Positions 30,486 to 39,304 of a stretch of 64,000 nucleotides of DNA are shown one piece after another. The notes beneath the pieces were generated by a model. The model saw nothing but the letters and a program-made list of their open reading frames with translations, had not been told where the DNA came from and made no database searches. Source of the stretch: CAIKZZ01 sp035524595 (lineage in GTDB: Bacteria; Pseudomonadota; Gammaproteobacteria; Steroidobacterales; Steroidobacteraceae). Every line of letters begins with the position of its first letter. Within the stretch, counting starts at the first letter, position 1. The position numbers and the translations under genes are program-made. The stretch lies in assembly GCA_035524595.1 (NCBI GenBank), contig DATKOP010000053.1, positions 61,496-125,495 on the forward strand, written 5' to 3'.

Positions 30486-33293
30486 TCAGCGGTTCGCGTC
30501 GCCGCCGGCCGCCGCGAACGCGGCCACGTAGGCCTGTCGGTCGAAGAGCTGGCGCGCGGTGCGCGCGGCGAATTCGAGCGCCGGTCCGCTCGCGGCCGTG
30601 AGCGCCACGAGCAGCAGCAGCGCGACGCCGGCCGCGGCCCACGAGCGCGCGGCCGGCGCCGCGGCCGGCGGGCGCGCCGCGGCGGCCCGCGCCGCGCCGA
30701 GCGCGGCGAGGAGCGCGGTCACGAGCACGAGCGTCCACACCGCGAGTGCATCGGCCGTGGCGGCGCCGAGGATCGCGATCCGGCCGATCCAGCCCGGGAA
30801 CGGCGGCAGACCGAGGGCCGCGACCAGCGCGCCGGCGGCGACCAGGCGCGGCGCGCGGACCGCGCCGTCGCCGGCGAAGGCGAAGGCGATCGCCGCGGCG
30901 GCGAGCGCGGTCGGTGCGAGTGCGTAGACCGCCCCGGCGATGCCCGCCTCGCGCAGGCCGCCGACGCCGACCAGCAGCGTGCCGACCGCGACCAGCTGCA
31001 GCGGCGCCACGAGCTCGCGCCGGCCGCCGGCCGCGAGCGCGCCGATGCCGCCGCCGGCGAGCGTCGCGAGGCCGAACGGCAGCACGAGCCCCGACGGCCC
31101 GCAAGGGCCCGCGCCGAAGCACGGGAACACGAGCACGTCGAGCCGCAGCAGCGCGTACAGCCCCACCTCCGCCAGCAGCACGAGCGTCGCCGCCGCGGCC
31201 GCCGGCGCCACCTCGAACGCGCGCGCGAGCCACAGGCCGAGCGGCAGCGCCGCGGCGCGCAGCGCCAGCACGACCAGCAGCAGGTGCGCGCCGATGGCGA
31301 GCAGCGGCGAGTCGCCGCTGGCGACCGCCGGCGCGCTGAGCGCGAGCGGCGCATAGCCGAGCGTGCCGAGCGCGGCGTCGATGCAGCCGGCGGCCAGCAG
31401 CAGGAGCCCGCTGCCGGCCGCGCCGACCGTCGCGACGTGCGCCGCCGCGGAGCCCGCGTCGTCGCGCGGCGCGAGCTGTGCGTTGAGCGCGAGCAGCAGG
31501 AGCTCGAAGAACAGCACCAGCTCGAGCAGGTCGGCCGCGAGCACGCAGCCGGCGACGCCGAAGAGCTGCAGCTGGCCGAGCGCGAGGCCGTCGCGGCCGC
31601 GATCGGCCGCCGGGCGCGCGAGTCCATGCCCGAACGCGAGCGTCGCGAGCAGCGCCGCGACCAGCAGCATCTCGGCCGCCAGCCGGTCGAGCAGCAGGTG
31701 CAGGCCGAAAGGCGCCGGCCAGGCGCCGAGCGCGAGGCCGAGCGCCTGGCCCTGGTCGGCGAGCGCGAAGAGCCCGGCCGCGAGCGCGAGGTTGGCGGCG
31801 AGCGCGAGCGCGGCCACGCTTAGGCGCAGCCGCGGCGGGGCGTCGCGCAGCGCGGCGAGCACGGCCGCCGCCACCAGCGGCAGCGCGAGCGCCGCGAGCA
31901 CGATAAGCCCCGCGCCGCGCGCATCCGCCCCGGCGGCGGCCGCCGGCGGCACCCGCGGCGGCCAGCCGATCAGCGGCGCGAGCGCCGCCGCGACCGCGAG
32001 GCAGGCGCCGAGCGCGGCCAGCGTCCGCCACGCGGGCGGCGGGCGGGCGCGCGTCACGAGCCACAGCGCCGGCAGGCCGGCGGCGAGCTCGGCCGCGGCC
32101 AGCGCCGGTGGCGCCGCGACCGCGAGCAGCAGGAGCGCGGCAACCGCGGCGGCGCCGAGCAGCTGTGCCGCGCGCCGGCGGCGCCCGGGCATCGCTGCCG
32201 CCGCCACCGCGAGCAGCAGCCAGCCGGAGCCCGCGAGCAGCGGCCAGGCGCGGGCGGCCGGCCCCGGCCAGGCGCCGGCGTGCACGCCGTTGAGCGCGAG
32301 CGCGAGCGCGAACAGCGTGCCGGCGCCGAGCGCGGCGAGCGACAGCGGCAGCGACGGCGCGGTGAGCGGCCGCCACACGAGCCGCGCGGCGAGCGCGACG
32401 TCGTCGACCAGCGTCGGCCCGGCCGGCACCGCGGCGCCGCCGCGCCGGACCCGGCCGGCGACCCAGCAGAGCGCGCCGGTCACGGTGGCGACGAGCAGGG
32501 CGGGCCCCGGCTGGCTCGCGCCGAGCACCGGCGCGAGCCGCAGCACCAGCAGCGCCGCCGCGGCCATGCCCGCGCCGCGCACCAGCCACAGGTCGCGGCC
32601 GGTGCCGGGCAGCGCCAGCGGCGCGAGCCGCGTGCCGGCCGCCGCGACCGAGAGCGCGACGATCGGCCAGTAGAGCGGCTGCGCTTGCAGCGCGGCGTCG
32701 GCGCGCAGCGCATCGCCGAGACCGAAGCTGCCGTTGAGGTCGGCGAGCAGCAGCGCGGCGGCGAAGAGCGCGAGGCTGCCCGCCTCGAGGCCGGCGAAGG
32801 CGAGTAGCGCGCCACGCGGCCGGCGCGCCGTGCGCCGGCCGGCGCCGATCAGCCACGCCGAGAGCAGCCCGCCGACCTCGAGCCAGCCCCACAGCAGCGC
32901 GAGGTCATCGGCCAGCGCCGCGCCGAGCGTCGCGCCGGCGAGCGCCAGCGTGCCGCCCGCCCAGCGGGCCGCGGCGCGCGCGCCCTCAGGCGCGGCGCCG
33001 ATCGCGAGCGCGGCCGCGGCGGCGACCGTCACCGCGAGCCCGGCCCCGACGCGGTCGGCCCGCAGCGCCAGGCCGACCCCGAGCGGGCGCAGCCAGGGCC
33101 ACGCAACCGCGACCGGCTCGCCGGCGAGCGCGGCCGGCAGCAGCGCGAGCGCGACCGCCAGCACCGCGAGCGCCAGCGCGAGCGCCGCCGGCGCCGGCCG
33201 CAGGCCGGTGGCGCGCCACAGGAGCGCGGGCCGCGGGGCGGCCGCGAGCGGCAGCAGCGCGAGCAGCGGCAGCAGCAGCGTCACGGGGTGCAC
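30486..33293 (-). CDS. Giant hydrophobic Mrp/complex I-like protein (degenerate MrpA-MrpD fusion)
   Basis: 935-residue protein with some 25 hydrophobic segments, starting at GTG 33293. Residues 60-280 follow the MrpA/NuoL pattern (LRADRVGAGLAV, LLWGWLEVGGLLSAWLIG with Glu139 in the TM5 position). About residues 370-410 resemble the MrpA/MrpB DUF4040 segment. From about 520 the protein follows MrpD/NuoN (PFGLHLLLDRLAAEMLL, LVLFFELLLLALNAQ, LPLGLWLARAFEVAP, LPPFPGWIGRIAILG). Lysines usually essential for proton transfer look replaced by Arg, Ala, His or Glu in both halves. No mrpB, C, E, F or G gene is near. The fold is inferred by eye; transport activity is doubtful. Confidence 0.72.
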   Translation of the reverse strand: MHPVTLLLPLLALLPLAAAPRPALLWRATGLRPAPAALALALAVLAVALALLPAALAGEPVAVAWPWLRPLGVGLALRADRVGAGLAVTVAAAAALAIGAAPEGARAAARWAGGTLALAGATLGAALADDLALLWGWLEVGGLLSAWLIGAGRRTARRPRGALLAFAGLEAGSLALFAAALLLADLNGSFGLGDALRADAALQAQPLYWPIVALSVAAAGTRLAPLALPGTGRDLWLVRGAGMAAAALLVLRLAPVLGASQPGPALLVATVTGALCWVAGRVRRGGAAVPAGPTLVDDVALAARLVWRPLTAPSLPLSLAALGAGTLFALALALNGVHAGAWPGPAARAWPLLAGSGWLLLAVAAAAMPGRRRRAAQLLGAAAVAALLLLAVAAPPALAAAELAAGLPALWLVTRARPPPAWRTLAALGACLAVAAALAPLIGWPPRVPPAAAAGADARGAGLIVLAALALPLVAAAVLAALRDAPPRLRLSVAALALAANLALAAGLFALADQGQALGLALGAWPAPFGLHLLLDRLAAEMLLVAALLATLAFGHGLARPAADRGRDGLALGQLQLFGVAGCVLAADLLELVLFFELLLLALNAQLAPRDDAGSAAAHVATVGAAGSGLLLLAAGCIDAALGTLGYAPLALSAPAVASGDSPLLAIGAHLLLVVLALRAAALPLGLWLARAFEVAPAAAAATLVLLAEVGLYALLRLDVLVFPCFGAGPCGPSGLVLPFGLATLAGGGIGALAAGGRRELVAPLQLVAVGTLLVGVGGLREAGIAGAVYALAPTALAAAAIAFAFAGDGAVRAPRLVAAGALVAALGLPPFPGWIGRIAILGAATADALAVWTLVLVTALLAALGAARAAAARPPAAAPAARSWAAAGVALLLLVALTAASGPALEFAARTARQLFDRQAYVAAFAAAGGDANR

Positions 33294-33401
33294 GGCGCGC
33301 GGGCGGAGGCGTGCGGGGACGGCGCGGGATCGGTGTCGGCAGCCACGTGTGATGTCCGTCTGAAGTCCCCGATCCGGCGGACCCAGGGCAGGCGCCGCTA
33401 G

Positions 33402-33407
33402 TATAGT
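33402..33407 (+). promoter_or_regulatory. Possible -10 element of the bactofilin gene
   Basis: TATAGT (5 of 6 consensus) lies 51 nt upstream of the bactofilin ATG in the divergent spacer. No convincing -35 was found. Confidence 0.35.
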
Positions 33408-33457
33408 GACTCGATCAATCGGCCCGGCGCCGCCCGCGGCGCCAACCTGGAGGCTTC

Positions 33458-33883
33458 ATGGCGGATCCGGCTCAGGACGCGCCGCGGCGGCGGTTCTTCG
33501 ACCTGCGGGCGGGCGCACCGACGCTGATCGGCATCGGCAGCCGCTTCGAGGGTACGCTCGAGGTGCAGGGGCCGATGTCGCTCGGCGGCACGATCGTCGG
33601 CCACGGCCGCGTCGCGGGTCCGGTGTCGATCGCCCAGGACGCCCACTGGCAGGGCAACGTGCACGCGCACTCGGCGGTGGTGGCGGGCCGGGTCACCGGC
33701 GACATGACGATCGAGACCAAGCTCGAGATCAGCAAGAGCGCCGTGATCCGCGGCCGCGTGCGGGCGCACGTGGTCGCGATCGCCGATGGCGCGATCGTCG
33801 AGGGCGAGATCTCGGTCACCGGCTCGCAGCCGATCATCCACTTCGAGGAGAAGCGCGCCCCGCGCACCGACCCGGGCGGCTGA
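33458..33883 (+). CDS. Bactofilin
   Basis: 141-residue polymer-forming cytoskeletal protein that assembles nucleotide-free filaments, often at the membrane, to shape the cell or place wall enzymes. The core (about residues 22-128) is a right-handed beta-helix with the bactofilin opening TLIGIGSRFEGTLEVQGPMSLGGTIVG and repeated hydrophobic/Gly turns (GRVTGDMTIETKLEISKSAVIRG). Short charged tails flank it, as usual. TGGAGG precedes the ATG. Its usual peptidase partner (LmdC-type) is not next to it. Its stop pairs with that of the convergent hydrolase gene in a hairpin. Confidence 0.92.
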   Translation: MADPAQDAPRRRFFDLRAGAPTLIGIGSRFEGTLEVQGPMSLGGTIVGHGRVAGPVSIAQDAHWQGNVHAHSAVVAGRVTGDMTIETKLEISKSAVIRGRVRAHVVAIADGAIVEGEISVTGSQPIIHFEEKRAPRTDPGG

Positions 33884-33899
33884 CTGCGGGCTCAGCCGG
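33880..33899. terminator. Short hairpin joining convergent stops
   Basis: GGCTGA and TCAGCC flank an 8-nt loop between bactofilin and the YheT-like gene; both stop codons are paired. Only 6-7 bp and no T-run, so the call is weak. Confidence 0.3.
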
Positions 33900-34875
33900 C
33901 GGCGAGGATCGCCGCGATCCGCCGGTCCGCCCAGCTCTCGCCGGCGAGGCTCTCGAGGAAGCCGCAGTGCCCGCCGCGCGCGGTCGTCTCGATGGCGAGC
34001 GCCGGCGGCGCGGCGAGGCGCTCGAGGTCGGCGGCCGGGATGATCGGGTCGTCGAGCGCCGCGATGATCTGCGACGGCACGTCGAGCCCGGCGAGTGCGG
34101 GGCCGACGATCGCGTAGCCGGCGAGGTAGCTCAAGAGGTCCGGGTAGCCGCTGTAGCGCAGCACCAGCCGCTCGGTCATCGCGGTCAGGTTGCGCTCCTC
34201 GAGCAGCTCATCGAGATCGTACAGGTCCGGCCAGGCCTGGCGCTTCTTCAGCAGCGAGCGGCGCCACTTCAGCACGAAGTAGTTGCGGTAGATCCACGCG
34301 CCGTGCTCCAGCTGCTCGAGCGTATGGGCCGGGTCCAGCACCGGACAGACCGCGATCACCTGGCGCAGGCGGATGCCGGCCGCCGGCGCGCGCACCGCGA
34401 CCCGCAGCGCGAAGTTGCCGCCGAGCGAGTAGCCGACCAGCGACAGGCGCTGCGACGGGTGCAGCGCCTGCACCGCGCGCACCGCGCCGACGACCTCGGC
34501 GATGCGGCAGGAGTGGAACAGCTCCGGATTGAGGTGGTGCGTCGGGCCGTGGTCGCGCAGGTTCAGCCGGAAGATGTCGAAGCCGCGCGCATGCAGGTGG
34601 GCGGCGCAGGACTGGACGTAGATCGACTCGGCGCTGCCCTCCCAGCCGTGCAGCAGCAGCACCAGCTCGCCGTTGCCGTCGCGCCGCGCCGCGTGGTGGC
34701 CGAGCAGCCGCACGCCCTCGCCGCAGTCGACCAGCACGTCGCGGCTCGCGGCCAAGAGCTCCCGCGCGCGGCGCTCGACGAACAGGCGCCGCGGCATCAG
34801 GCTCGCGAGGATCGACTGCAGGTGCGGGTTGCGAAGTCCGAGCGGCGGCTCGAACGGCGGGGCGGCGGCGCGCAT
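33892..34875 (-). CDS. YheT-family alpha/beta hydrolase
   Basis: 327-residue esterase-like hydrolase of the YheT/EMB8 family. The family signature starts the protein (LRNPHLQSILASLMPRR). Then come the oxyanion strand LLLHGWEGSAES, the LNLRDHGPTHHLN segment, nucleophile Ser in GYSLGGNFALR, the acid in ALDDPIIP and the catalytic His in ARGGHCGFLE. The physiological substrate is unknown. It follows the saccharopine-dehydrogenase-like gene by only 4 nt and is probably the last gene of that operon. Confidence 0.92.
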   Translation of the reverse strand: MRAAAPPFEPPLGLRNPHLQSILASLMPRRLFVERRARELLAASRDVLVDCGEGVRLLGHHAARRDGNGELVLLLHGWEGSAESIYVQSCAAHLHARGFDIFRLNLRDHGPTHHLNPELFHSCRIAEVVGAVRAVQALHPSQRLSLVGYSLGGNFALRVAVRAPAAGIRLRQVIAVCPVLDPAHTLEQLEHGAWIYRNYFVLKWRRSLLKKRQAWPDLYDLDELLEERNLTAMTERLVLRYSGYPDLLSYLAGYAIVGPALAGLDVPSQIIAALDDPIIPAADLERLAAPPALAIETTARGGHCGFLESLAGESWADRRIAAILAAG

Positions 34876-34879
34876 CGGC

Positions 34880-35929
34880 TCAGGTGATCGCGACGCGCCC
34901 GCTGCCCGGCAGCGTCTCGACGTAGCGCGAGCCCATCAGCCGCGCGGGCGTCGTCGCCCCGGCCGGTGCGCCGCCGGCGAGCAGCCGCGCGACGACCCCG
35001 AGCGCGCCGTGCACGGTGACGGTGTAGCCGTTCGCGGTCACGACGCGCGCGGTGCGCACCTCGCCCGCGGCGTTGCGCGCCTCGCCCCAGACGCAGGTCG
35101 GCGTCGACGCGCGCTCGGCCTCGTCGGGGCCTGGCGGCTGGCGGTCGACGCGCGCCTTCAGGAGCCGCTGCACCGCCCCGAGCGCGAGCAGCCAGCGCGC
35201 GTAGCGCAGCCGCCGGAGGCCGGCCAGCGCGCGCGGCGACACCGGCACGTAGGCCTCGATGTTGCCGATGCCGGTCGTGTAGTACGCGGTGCTGACGTCG
35301 CCCCACGGGATCGTGGCCGCGAGCTTCTCGCCGGCGCCGAAGTCGATGCGGCGGTCGCGGTAGCCGAGCGGCACGCGCCGCAGCACACCGTGCTCGCGGA
35401 TGCAGCCGCCCTGGGCGAGGCCCTCGACCATCGTGCGCGCGGTGCCGCGACTCATCGCCGACTTGCCGTCGAAGCCGAGCGCCAGGTGCGTCGCGTCCGG
35501 CAGCGCCTCCTTGAGGCAGGCCGCGACGCAGTCGGTCGGCACGACGTCGAAGCCGACGCCCGGGCAGAGCACGACGCCGGCCGCACGGGCCTCGGCGGCG
35601 CGCGACTGGGCGAGCTCGAAGACGGCGATCTCGCCGGTGATGTCGAGGTAGTGGGCGCGGGCCGCGAGGCACGCCGCCATCATCGGCGCGGCGGTCGCGG
35701 AGAACGGGCCGGCACAGTGCAGCACCAGCGTCACGCCCTCGAGCGCGTCGGCCGCGGCCGCGGAGCCGTCGAGCGCGAACACCCGGGACTCGAGCCCGAG
35801 CTCGCCCGCCAGGGCCTCGACCGGCGCCCGCGAGCGGCCGGCGAGCAGCGGCGCGAGGCCGCGGCGCACGGCCTCGCGGGCGGCGAGCGCGCCGGTGTAG
35901 CCGTTCGCGCCGTACAGCATCCAGCTCAT
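34880..35929 (-). CDS. Saccharopine dehydrogenase-like NAD(P)-binding protein
   Basis: 349-residue Rossmann-fold protein of the saccharopine-dehydrogenase/trans-acting enoyl reductase family. The nucleotide-binding motif is at the very start (MLYGANGYTGALAAREAV), then LAGRSRAPVEALAGELG, VLHCAGPFSATAAPMM and the YLDITGEIAVFE motif typical of the family. The reaction is unknown; relatives reduce enoyl or polyketide-type chains or only bind cofactor. The ATG at 35929 overlaps the previous gene's stop by 4 nt, so translation is coupled to the membrane-anchored response regulator upstream. Confidence 0.88.
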   Translation of the reverse strand: MSWMLYGANGYTGALAAREAVRRGLAPLLAGRSRAPVEALAGELGLESRVFALDGSAAAADALEGVTLVLHCAGPFSATAAPMMAACLAARAHYLDITGEIAVFELAQSRAAEARAAGVVLCPGVGFDVVPTDCVAACLKEALPDATHLALGFDGKSAMSRGTARTMVEGLAQGGCIREHGVLRRVPLGYRDRRIDFGAGEKLAATIPWGDVSTAYYTTGIGNIEAYVPVSPRALAGLRRLRYARWLLALGAVQRLLKARVDRQPPGPDEAERASTPTCVWGEARNAAGEVRTARVVTANGYTVTVHGALGVVARLLAGGAPAGATTPARLMGSRYVETLPGSGRVAIT

Positions 35930-37290
35930 GTCGAGGCCGGATGCGGCGCGAGCGCGAACTCCACGTAGTTGCGGCCGGCGGCCGCGGCGTTCCACTGCGC
36001 CGCGCTCGCATCCGGCGCCGCCGGATAGACGCCGGGGGCCGGCGCGCGGCCGGCGTGCTCGAGGCGCACGTCGATGGCGCCGTGGCTGCGCTCGCGCACG
36101 CCCGCGACCAGCGCGCTGACCGCGGCCGGCTCGCGCTCGGCGGGCTTCAGCGACTCGTCGAACGGGTTGCCGACGACGTCGCAGCGGTTGGCCGGCATCT
36201 CGCCCGGCGCGAGGCCGTAGCCCTCGCTCGGGTTGCCGGTCAGGCAGAAGTCGCCGGCCGCGGACGTCACCGTGACGAGGCCCTCGAAGCCGTGCGCCTC
36301 GAGGTCCGCGAGCAGCATCGCGAGCGCCGTGAGGCGCGCTCCGGCCAGCGGCGCCTCGCCGTACGGCACCTCGAGACGGTCGGCGGGCCGCGACGGCGGC
36401 GCGCTCGCCGCGCGTGCCGCGGCGATCGCGGCCTGCGCCGCGGCGAGCTCGCGGCCGGTGGCCTCGAGGCGCGCGCCGAGCGTGCCGAGCTCGCGATGCT
36501 GCCGCCAGCCCAGCAGGCCGCTGCCGAGGGCGAGCACGCAGCCGAGCACGGCGAGCACGATCCAGGCCAGCGGCCGCGGCGCCGCGGGCGGGACGCTCAG
36601 CGGCGCAGCCTCTGCCGGCGCCGGCGCCGGCGCAGGCGGCGGCAGCGCGGCGGCGACCGCGGCCCCGACCTGTGCCGCGACCTCGGTGACAACCCGCGCG
36701 CTCATGCCCTCGAGGCTCGCGACGACGAAGCGCCTGAGCTCGGCGCCCTGCTCCTGCAGGAGCGGCTCGACGATCGCCCGCAGCTCGGCAGCGGCGGCGG
36801 GCTCACGCGTCTCCGCCGCGGGCGCGCGCACGATGATGGCGGGCACGCGGCCGGCGCCCGACTCGACCGCCGGCAGCTGCACCTGGTCGAAGCCGGCCGG
36901 AGCCGCTTCGCGACGCTCCGGCAGCAGCTGCAGCTTGTACAGGGCGCTGGCGATGTCCGCGGGCGCCATGCGCTTCGGCAGCACGCCGACCGCCCCGCTC
37001 GCACGCGCCTCGCCGGCGTACAGCTCGCCGTCCTGGGAGGTGTACATCATGATCGGGATCGAGGCGGTGCTCGGGTCGCGCTTGATGGCCTGCACGGCGG
37101 TGAGCCCGTCCATCCCCGACATCACCTGATCCATGAAGATCACGTCCGGGCGGTGCTCGCGCAGGTACAGGAGCGCGCTCTCCGCCGAGTCGGTCGTGTC
37201 GACCGTCAGGTCGTGCTTCTCGAGCAGGCGCGACAGCACCACGCGCGCCGACTTCGAATCGTCCACGATCAGCGCACGCTTCGCCGTCAC
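35926..37290 (-). CDS. Membrane-anchored response regulator with uncharacterised C-terminal domain
   Basis: 454 residues from a GTG start with GCGAGG 5 nt upstream. Residues 1-120 are a CheY-like receiver (DDS at 10-12, phospho-Asp54 in VIFMDQVMSGMDG, Lys in VLPKRM). Residues 130-235 are a Pro/Ala-rich helical linker, 240-262 one transmembrane helix, about 265-295 a coiled coil, and 300-454 an unrecognised globular domain with two cysteines (FCLTGNPSEGYG, ANRCDVVGNPFDE). The receiver would be cytosolic and the C-terminus periplasmic. No DNA-binding or enzymatic output domain is present. Upstream in-frame extension lacks a start signal. Confidence 0.82.
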   Translation of the reverse strand: MTAKRALIVDDSKSARVVLSRLLEKHDLTVDTTDSAESALLYLREHRPDVIFMDQVMSGMDGLTAVQAIKRDPSTASIPIMMYTSQDGELYAGEARASGAVGVLPKRMAPADIASALYKLQLLPERREAAPAGFDQVQLPAVESGAGRVPAIIVRAPAAETREPAAAAELRAIVEPLLQEQGAELRRFVVASLEGMSARVVTEVAAQVGAAVAAALPPPAPAPAPAEAAPLSVPPAAPRPLAWIVLAVLGCVLALGSGLLGWRQHRELGTLGARLEATGRELAAAQAAIAAARAASAPPSRPADRLEVPYGEAPLAGARLTALAMLLADLEAHGFEGLVTVTSAAGDFCLTGNPSEGYGLAPGEMPANRCDVVGNPFDESLKPAEREPAAVSALVAGVRERSHGAIDVRLEHAGRAPAPGVYPAAPDASAAQWNAAAAGRNYVEFALAPHPAST

Positions 37291-37403
37291 GACGACCTCG
37301 CGTATTAGGGGAATCCCGGATAGGGCGCGAGTGTAGCGCACCTCGCGCGCGGCGGGAGACGGCCGCGCGCTGCCGGCGCCGCGGCGCCGGCGCCGGCCGT
37401 CGC

Positions 37404-38297
37404 TCAGGCCAGGCGGGCGGCGACCAGCGTGCCGCGGGCGATGTCGACCACGGCACCGCCGACTCGGATCTCGATGCCGCGCGAGGTGCGCATGGCGCGC
37501 AGATGCAGCGTCGACGGCCGCCCGATGCTCATGCCCTGCGCGACGCGCAGGTCGATGGCCTCGTCGTCGAGGAAGCGGTGCTGCACCAGCCACGCGGCGA
37601 GGCAGCCGTTGCTGCTGCCGGTGGCCGCGTCCTCGGGGACGCCGGCGGCGTCGACGAACACGCGCGCGGTCAGCTGGTGCCCGGCGCGCTCGGCTCCCGG
37701 CGCGAAGGCCAGCACCGCGGTTGCGTCGGCAGCCGCGACCACCCGGGCGAGCCCGTCGCGGTCGACGCGGATGCGCTCGAGCGCGCGTCGCGTGCGCACC
37801 GGCACGATCAGCGTCGGCAGGCCGGTGGAGACCACCTCGATCGGCTGGCCGCCGAGGTCGGCCGGCGCGAGACCGAGCGCCGGCGCGACGGCCTTGCGCG
37901 CCAGGCGGCCGCCGAAGGTCGGATAGCGCTGCCGCATCCAGTACAGCTCCCGCTTGGCGTCGCGCTCGACGAACACCGGCGTCAGCCCCGCCTCGAGCGC
38001 GAGCGTCACGCGATCGACCCGGCCGCCGAGCAGAGCGTGGCGGATCACGTGCGCGGTGCCGAGCGTCGGGTGGCCGGCGAACGGCAGCTCGCGGGCGGGT
38101 GTGAAGATCCGCACCGGCCAGCCGCCGCCGACCGGCCGGTCGGCCAGCACGAAGGTCGTCTCGGCGAAGTTCATCTCGCGCGCGAAGGCCTGCATCTGCC
38201 GGCTGCTGAGACCCTTGGCGCCGGTGACGACGGCGAGCTGGTTGCCGCTGCAGGCGCGGTCGGTGAACACGTCGAGCAGATGGAGGCTGCGGGTCAT
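37404..38297 (-). CDS. PhzF-family epimerase/isomerase
   Basis: 297-residue protein of the PhzF family (diaminopimelate-epimerase fold), whose members isomerise small cyclic or amino-acid-like substrates. Features: the start LHLLDVFTDRACSGNQLAVV, catalytic Glu in MNFAETTFVL, FAGHPTLGTAHVI, and the second-half GVPEDAATGSSNGCLAAWLV. No phenazine genes are nearby, so the name reflects fold and not pathway. AGGATC precedes the ATG, and an AT-rich segment (AATATTGTTAAC on the minus strand) lies just upstream. Confidence 0.92.
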   Translation of the reverse strand: MTRSLHLLDVFTDRACSGNQLAVVTGAKGLSSRQMQAFAREMNFAETTFVLADRPVGGGWPVRIFTPARELPFAGHPTLGTAHVIRHALLGGRVDRVTLALEAGLTPVFVERDAKRELYWMRQRYPTFGGRLARKAVAPALGLAPADLGGQPIEVVSTGLPTLIVPVRTRRALERIRVDRDGLARVVAAADATAVLAFAPGAERAGHQLTARVFVDAAGVPEDAATGSSNGCLAAWLVQHRFLDDEAIDLRVAQGMSIGRPSTLHLRAMRTSRGIEIRVGGAVVDIARGTLVAARLA

Positions 38298-38500
38298 GCG
38301 GAAGATCCTGCCGTTAACAATATTCCCTTGTAGCCGATTCGGGCGGTCCGGGACCGCCGAGCGGCTCGCGGTTTTGATACGCCGCCCGCCCGGGCGCCGC
38401 GCTCACGGCGCGCCGGCGTCGAGGCCGAGCAGCTGCGCGACCGTCGCGCGGGCAAGCGGGAGGAGAACCGGCCGCGCATCGCAGCCTGCGCGGCCCCCAG

Positions 38501-39304
38501 CTAGTCGCGGATGCCGATGCCCTTGTACAGCAGGCCCACCGCGATCCCGTACAGCGCCACCGCGAAGCCGATCATGATCACGAACGCGAGCCGCACGTCG
38601 ACGTCGGAGACCCCGAGGAAGCCGTAGCGGAAGCCGTTGACCATGTACAGGATCGGGTTGGCGTGCGAGACCGCGCGCGCCCACGGCGGCAGCAGGCTGA
38701 TCGAGTAGAACACGCCGCCGAGATAGGTCAGCGGCGTCAGGATGAAGGTCGGGAACCAGGAGATGTGGTCGAAGTTCTTGGCGAACACGGCGTTGATGAA
38801 GCCGCCGAGCGCGAACACGATCGACGTGAACAGCACCGCCGCGACCGTCAGGAGCGGATGGCTGACGCGCAGCTGCGTGAAGCACAGCGCGACCACCGTG
38901 ACCACCATCCCGACCAGCAGCCCGCGCACCAGCCCGCCCATGATGTAGCCGGCGACGATCAGCCAGTTCGGCAGCGGCGAGACCAGCAGCTCCTCGATGT
39001 GCTTGCCGAACCGCGCGCCGAAGAAGCTCGAGACGACGTTGCCGTAGGAGTTGGTGATCACCGACATCATGATCAGGCCCGGCGCGATGTACTGCATGTA
39101 GTCGTAGCCGCCCATCTGGCCGATGCGCGAGCCGATCAGGCTGCCGAAGATGATGAAGTAGAGCGTCGCCGTGACGCCCGGCGGCACCAGCGTCTGGCCC
39201 CAGATGCGGACGATGCGGCCGAACTCGCGCAGCACGATCGTGCGAAAGCCGATCCAGTCGGTGCGCGCGCGCGACGGCGCCGCGAACTCGGGCTCCGCGC
39301 TCAT
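38501..39304 (-). CDS. ABC-2 type transporter permease (YadH-like)
   Basis: 267-residue inner-membrane subunit with six hydrophobic segments (about 35-55, 65-90, 110-140, 145-170, 180-200, 235-258). The conserved signature SPLPNWLIVAGYIMGGLVRG and the FPTFILTPLTYLGGVFYSI loop mark the ABC-2 family (YadH/NodJ-like exporters). It overlaps the ATPase gene by 4 nt. The substrate is unknown; relatives export lipids, polysaccharide or drugs. The frame extends upstream antisense to the ATPase region, but the start at 39304 is right at the coupled overlap. Confidence 0.93.
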   Translation of the reverse strand: MSAEPEFAAPSRARTDWIGFRTIVLREFGRIVRIWGQTLVPPGVTATLYFIIFGSLIGSRIGQMGGYDYMQYIAPGLIMMSVITNSYGNVVSSFFGARFGKHIEELLVSPLPNWLIVAGYIMGGLVRGLLVGMVVTVVALCFTQLRVSHPLLTVAAVLFTSIVFALGGFINAVFAKNFDHISWFPTFILTPLTYLGGVFYSISLLPPWARAVSHANPILYMVNGFRYGFLGVSDVDVRLAFVIMIGFAVALYGIAVGLLYKGIGIRD

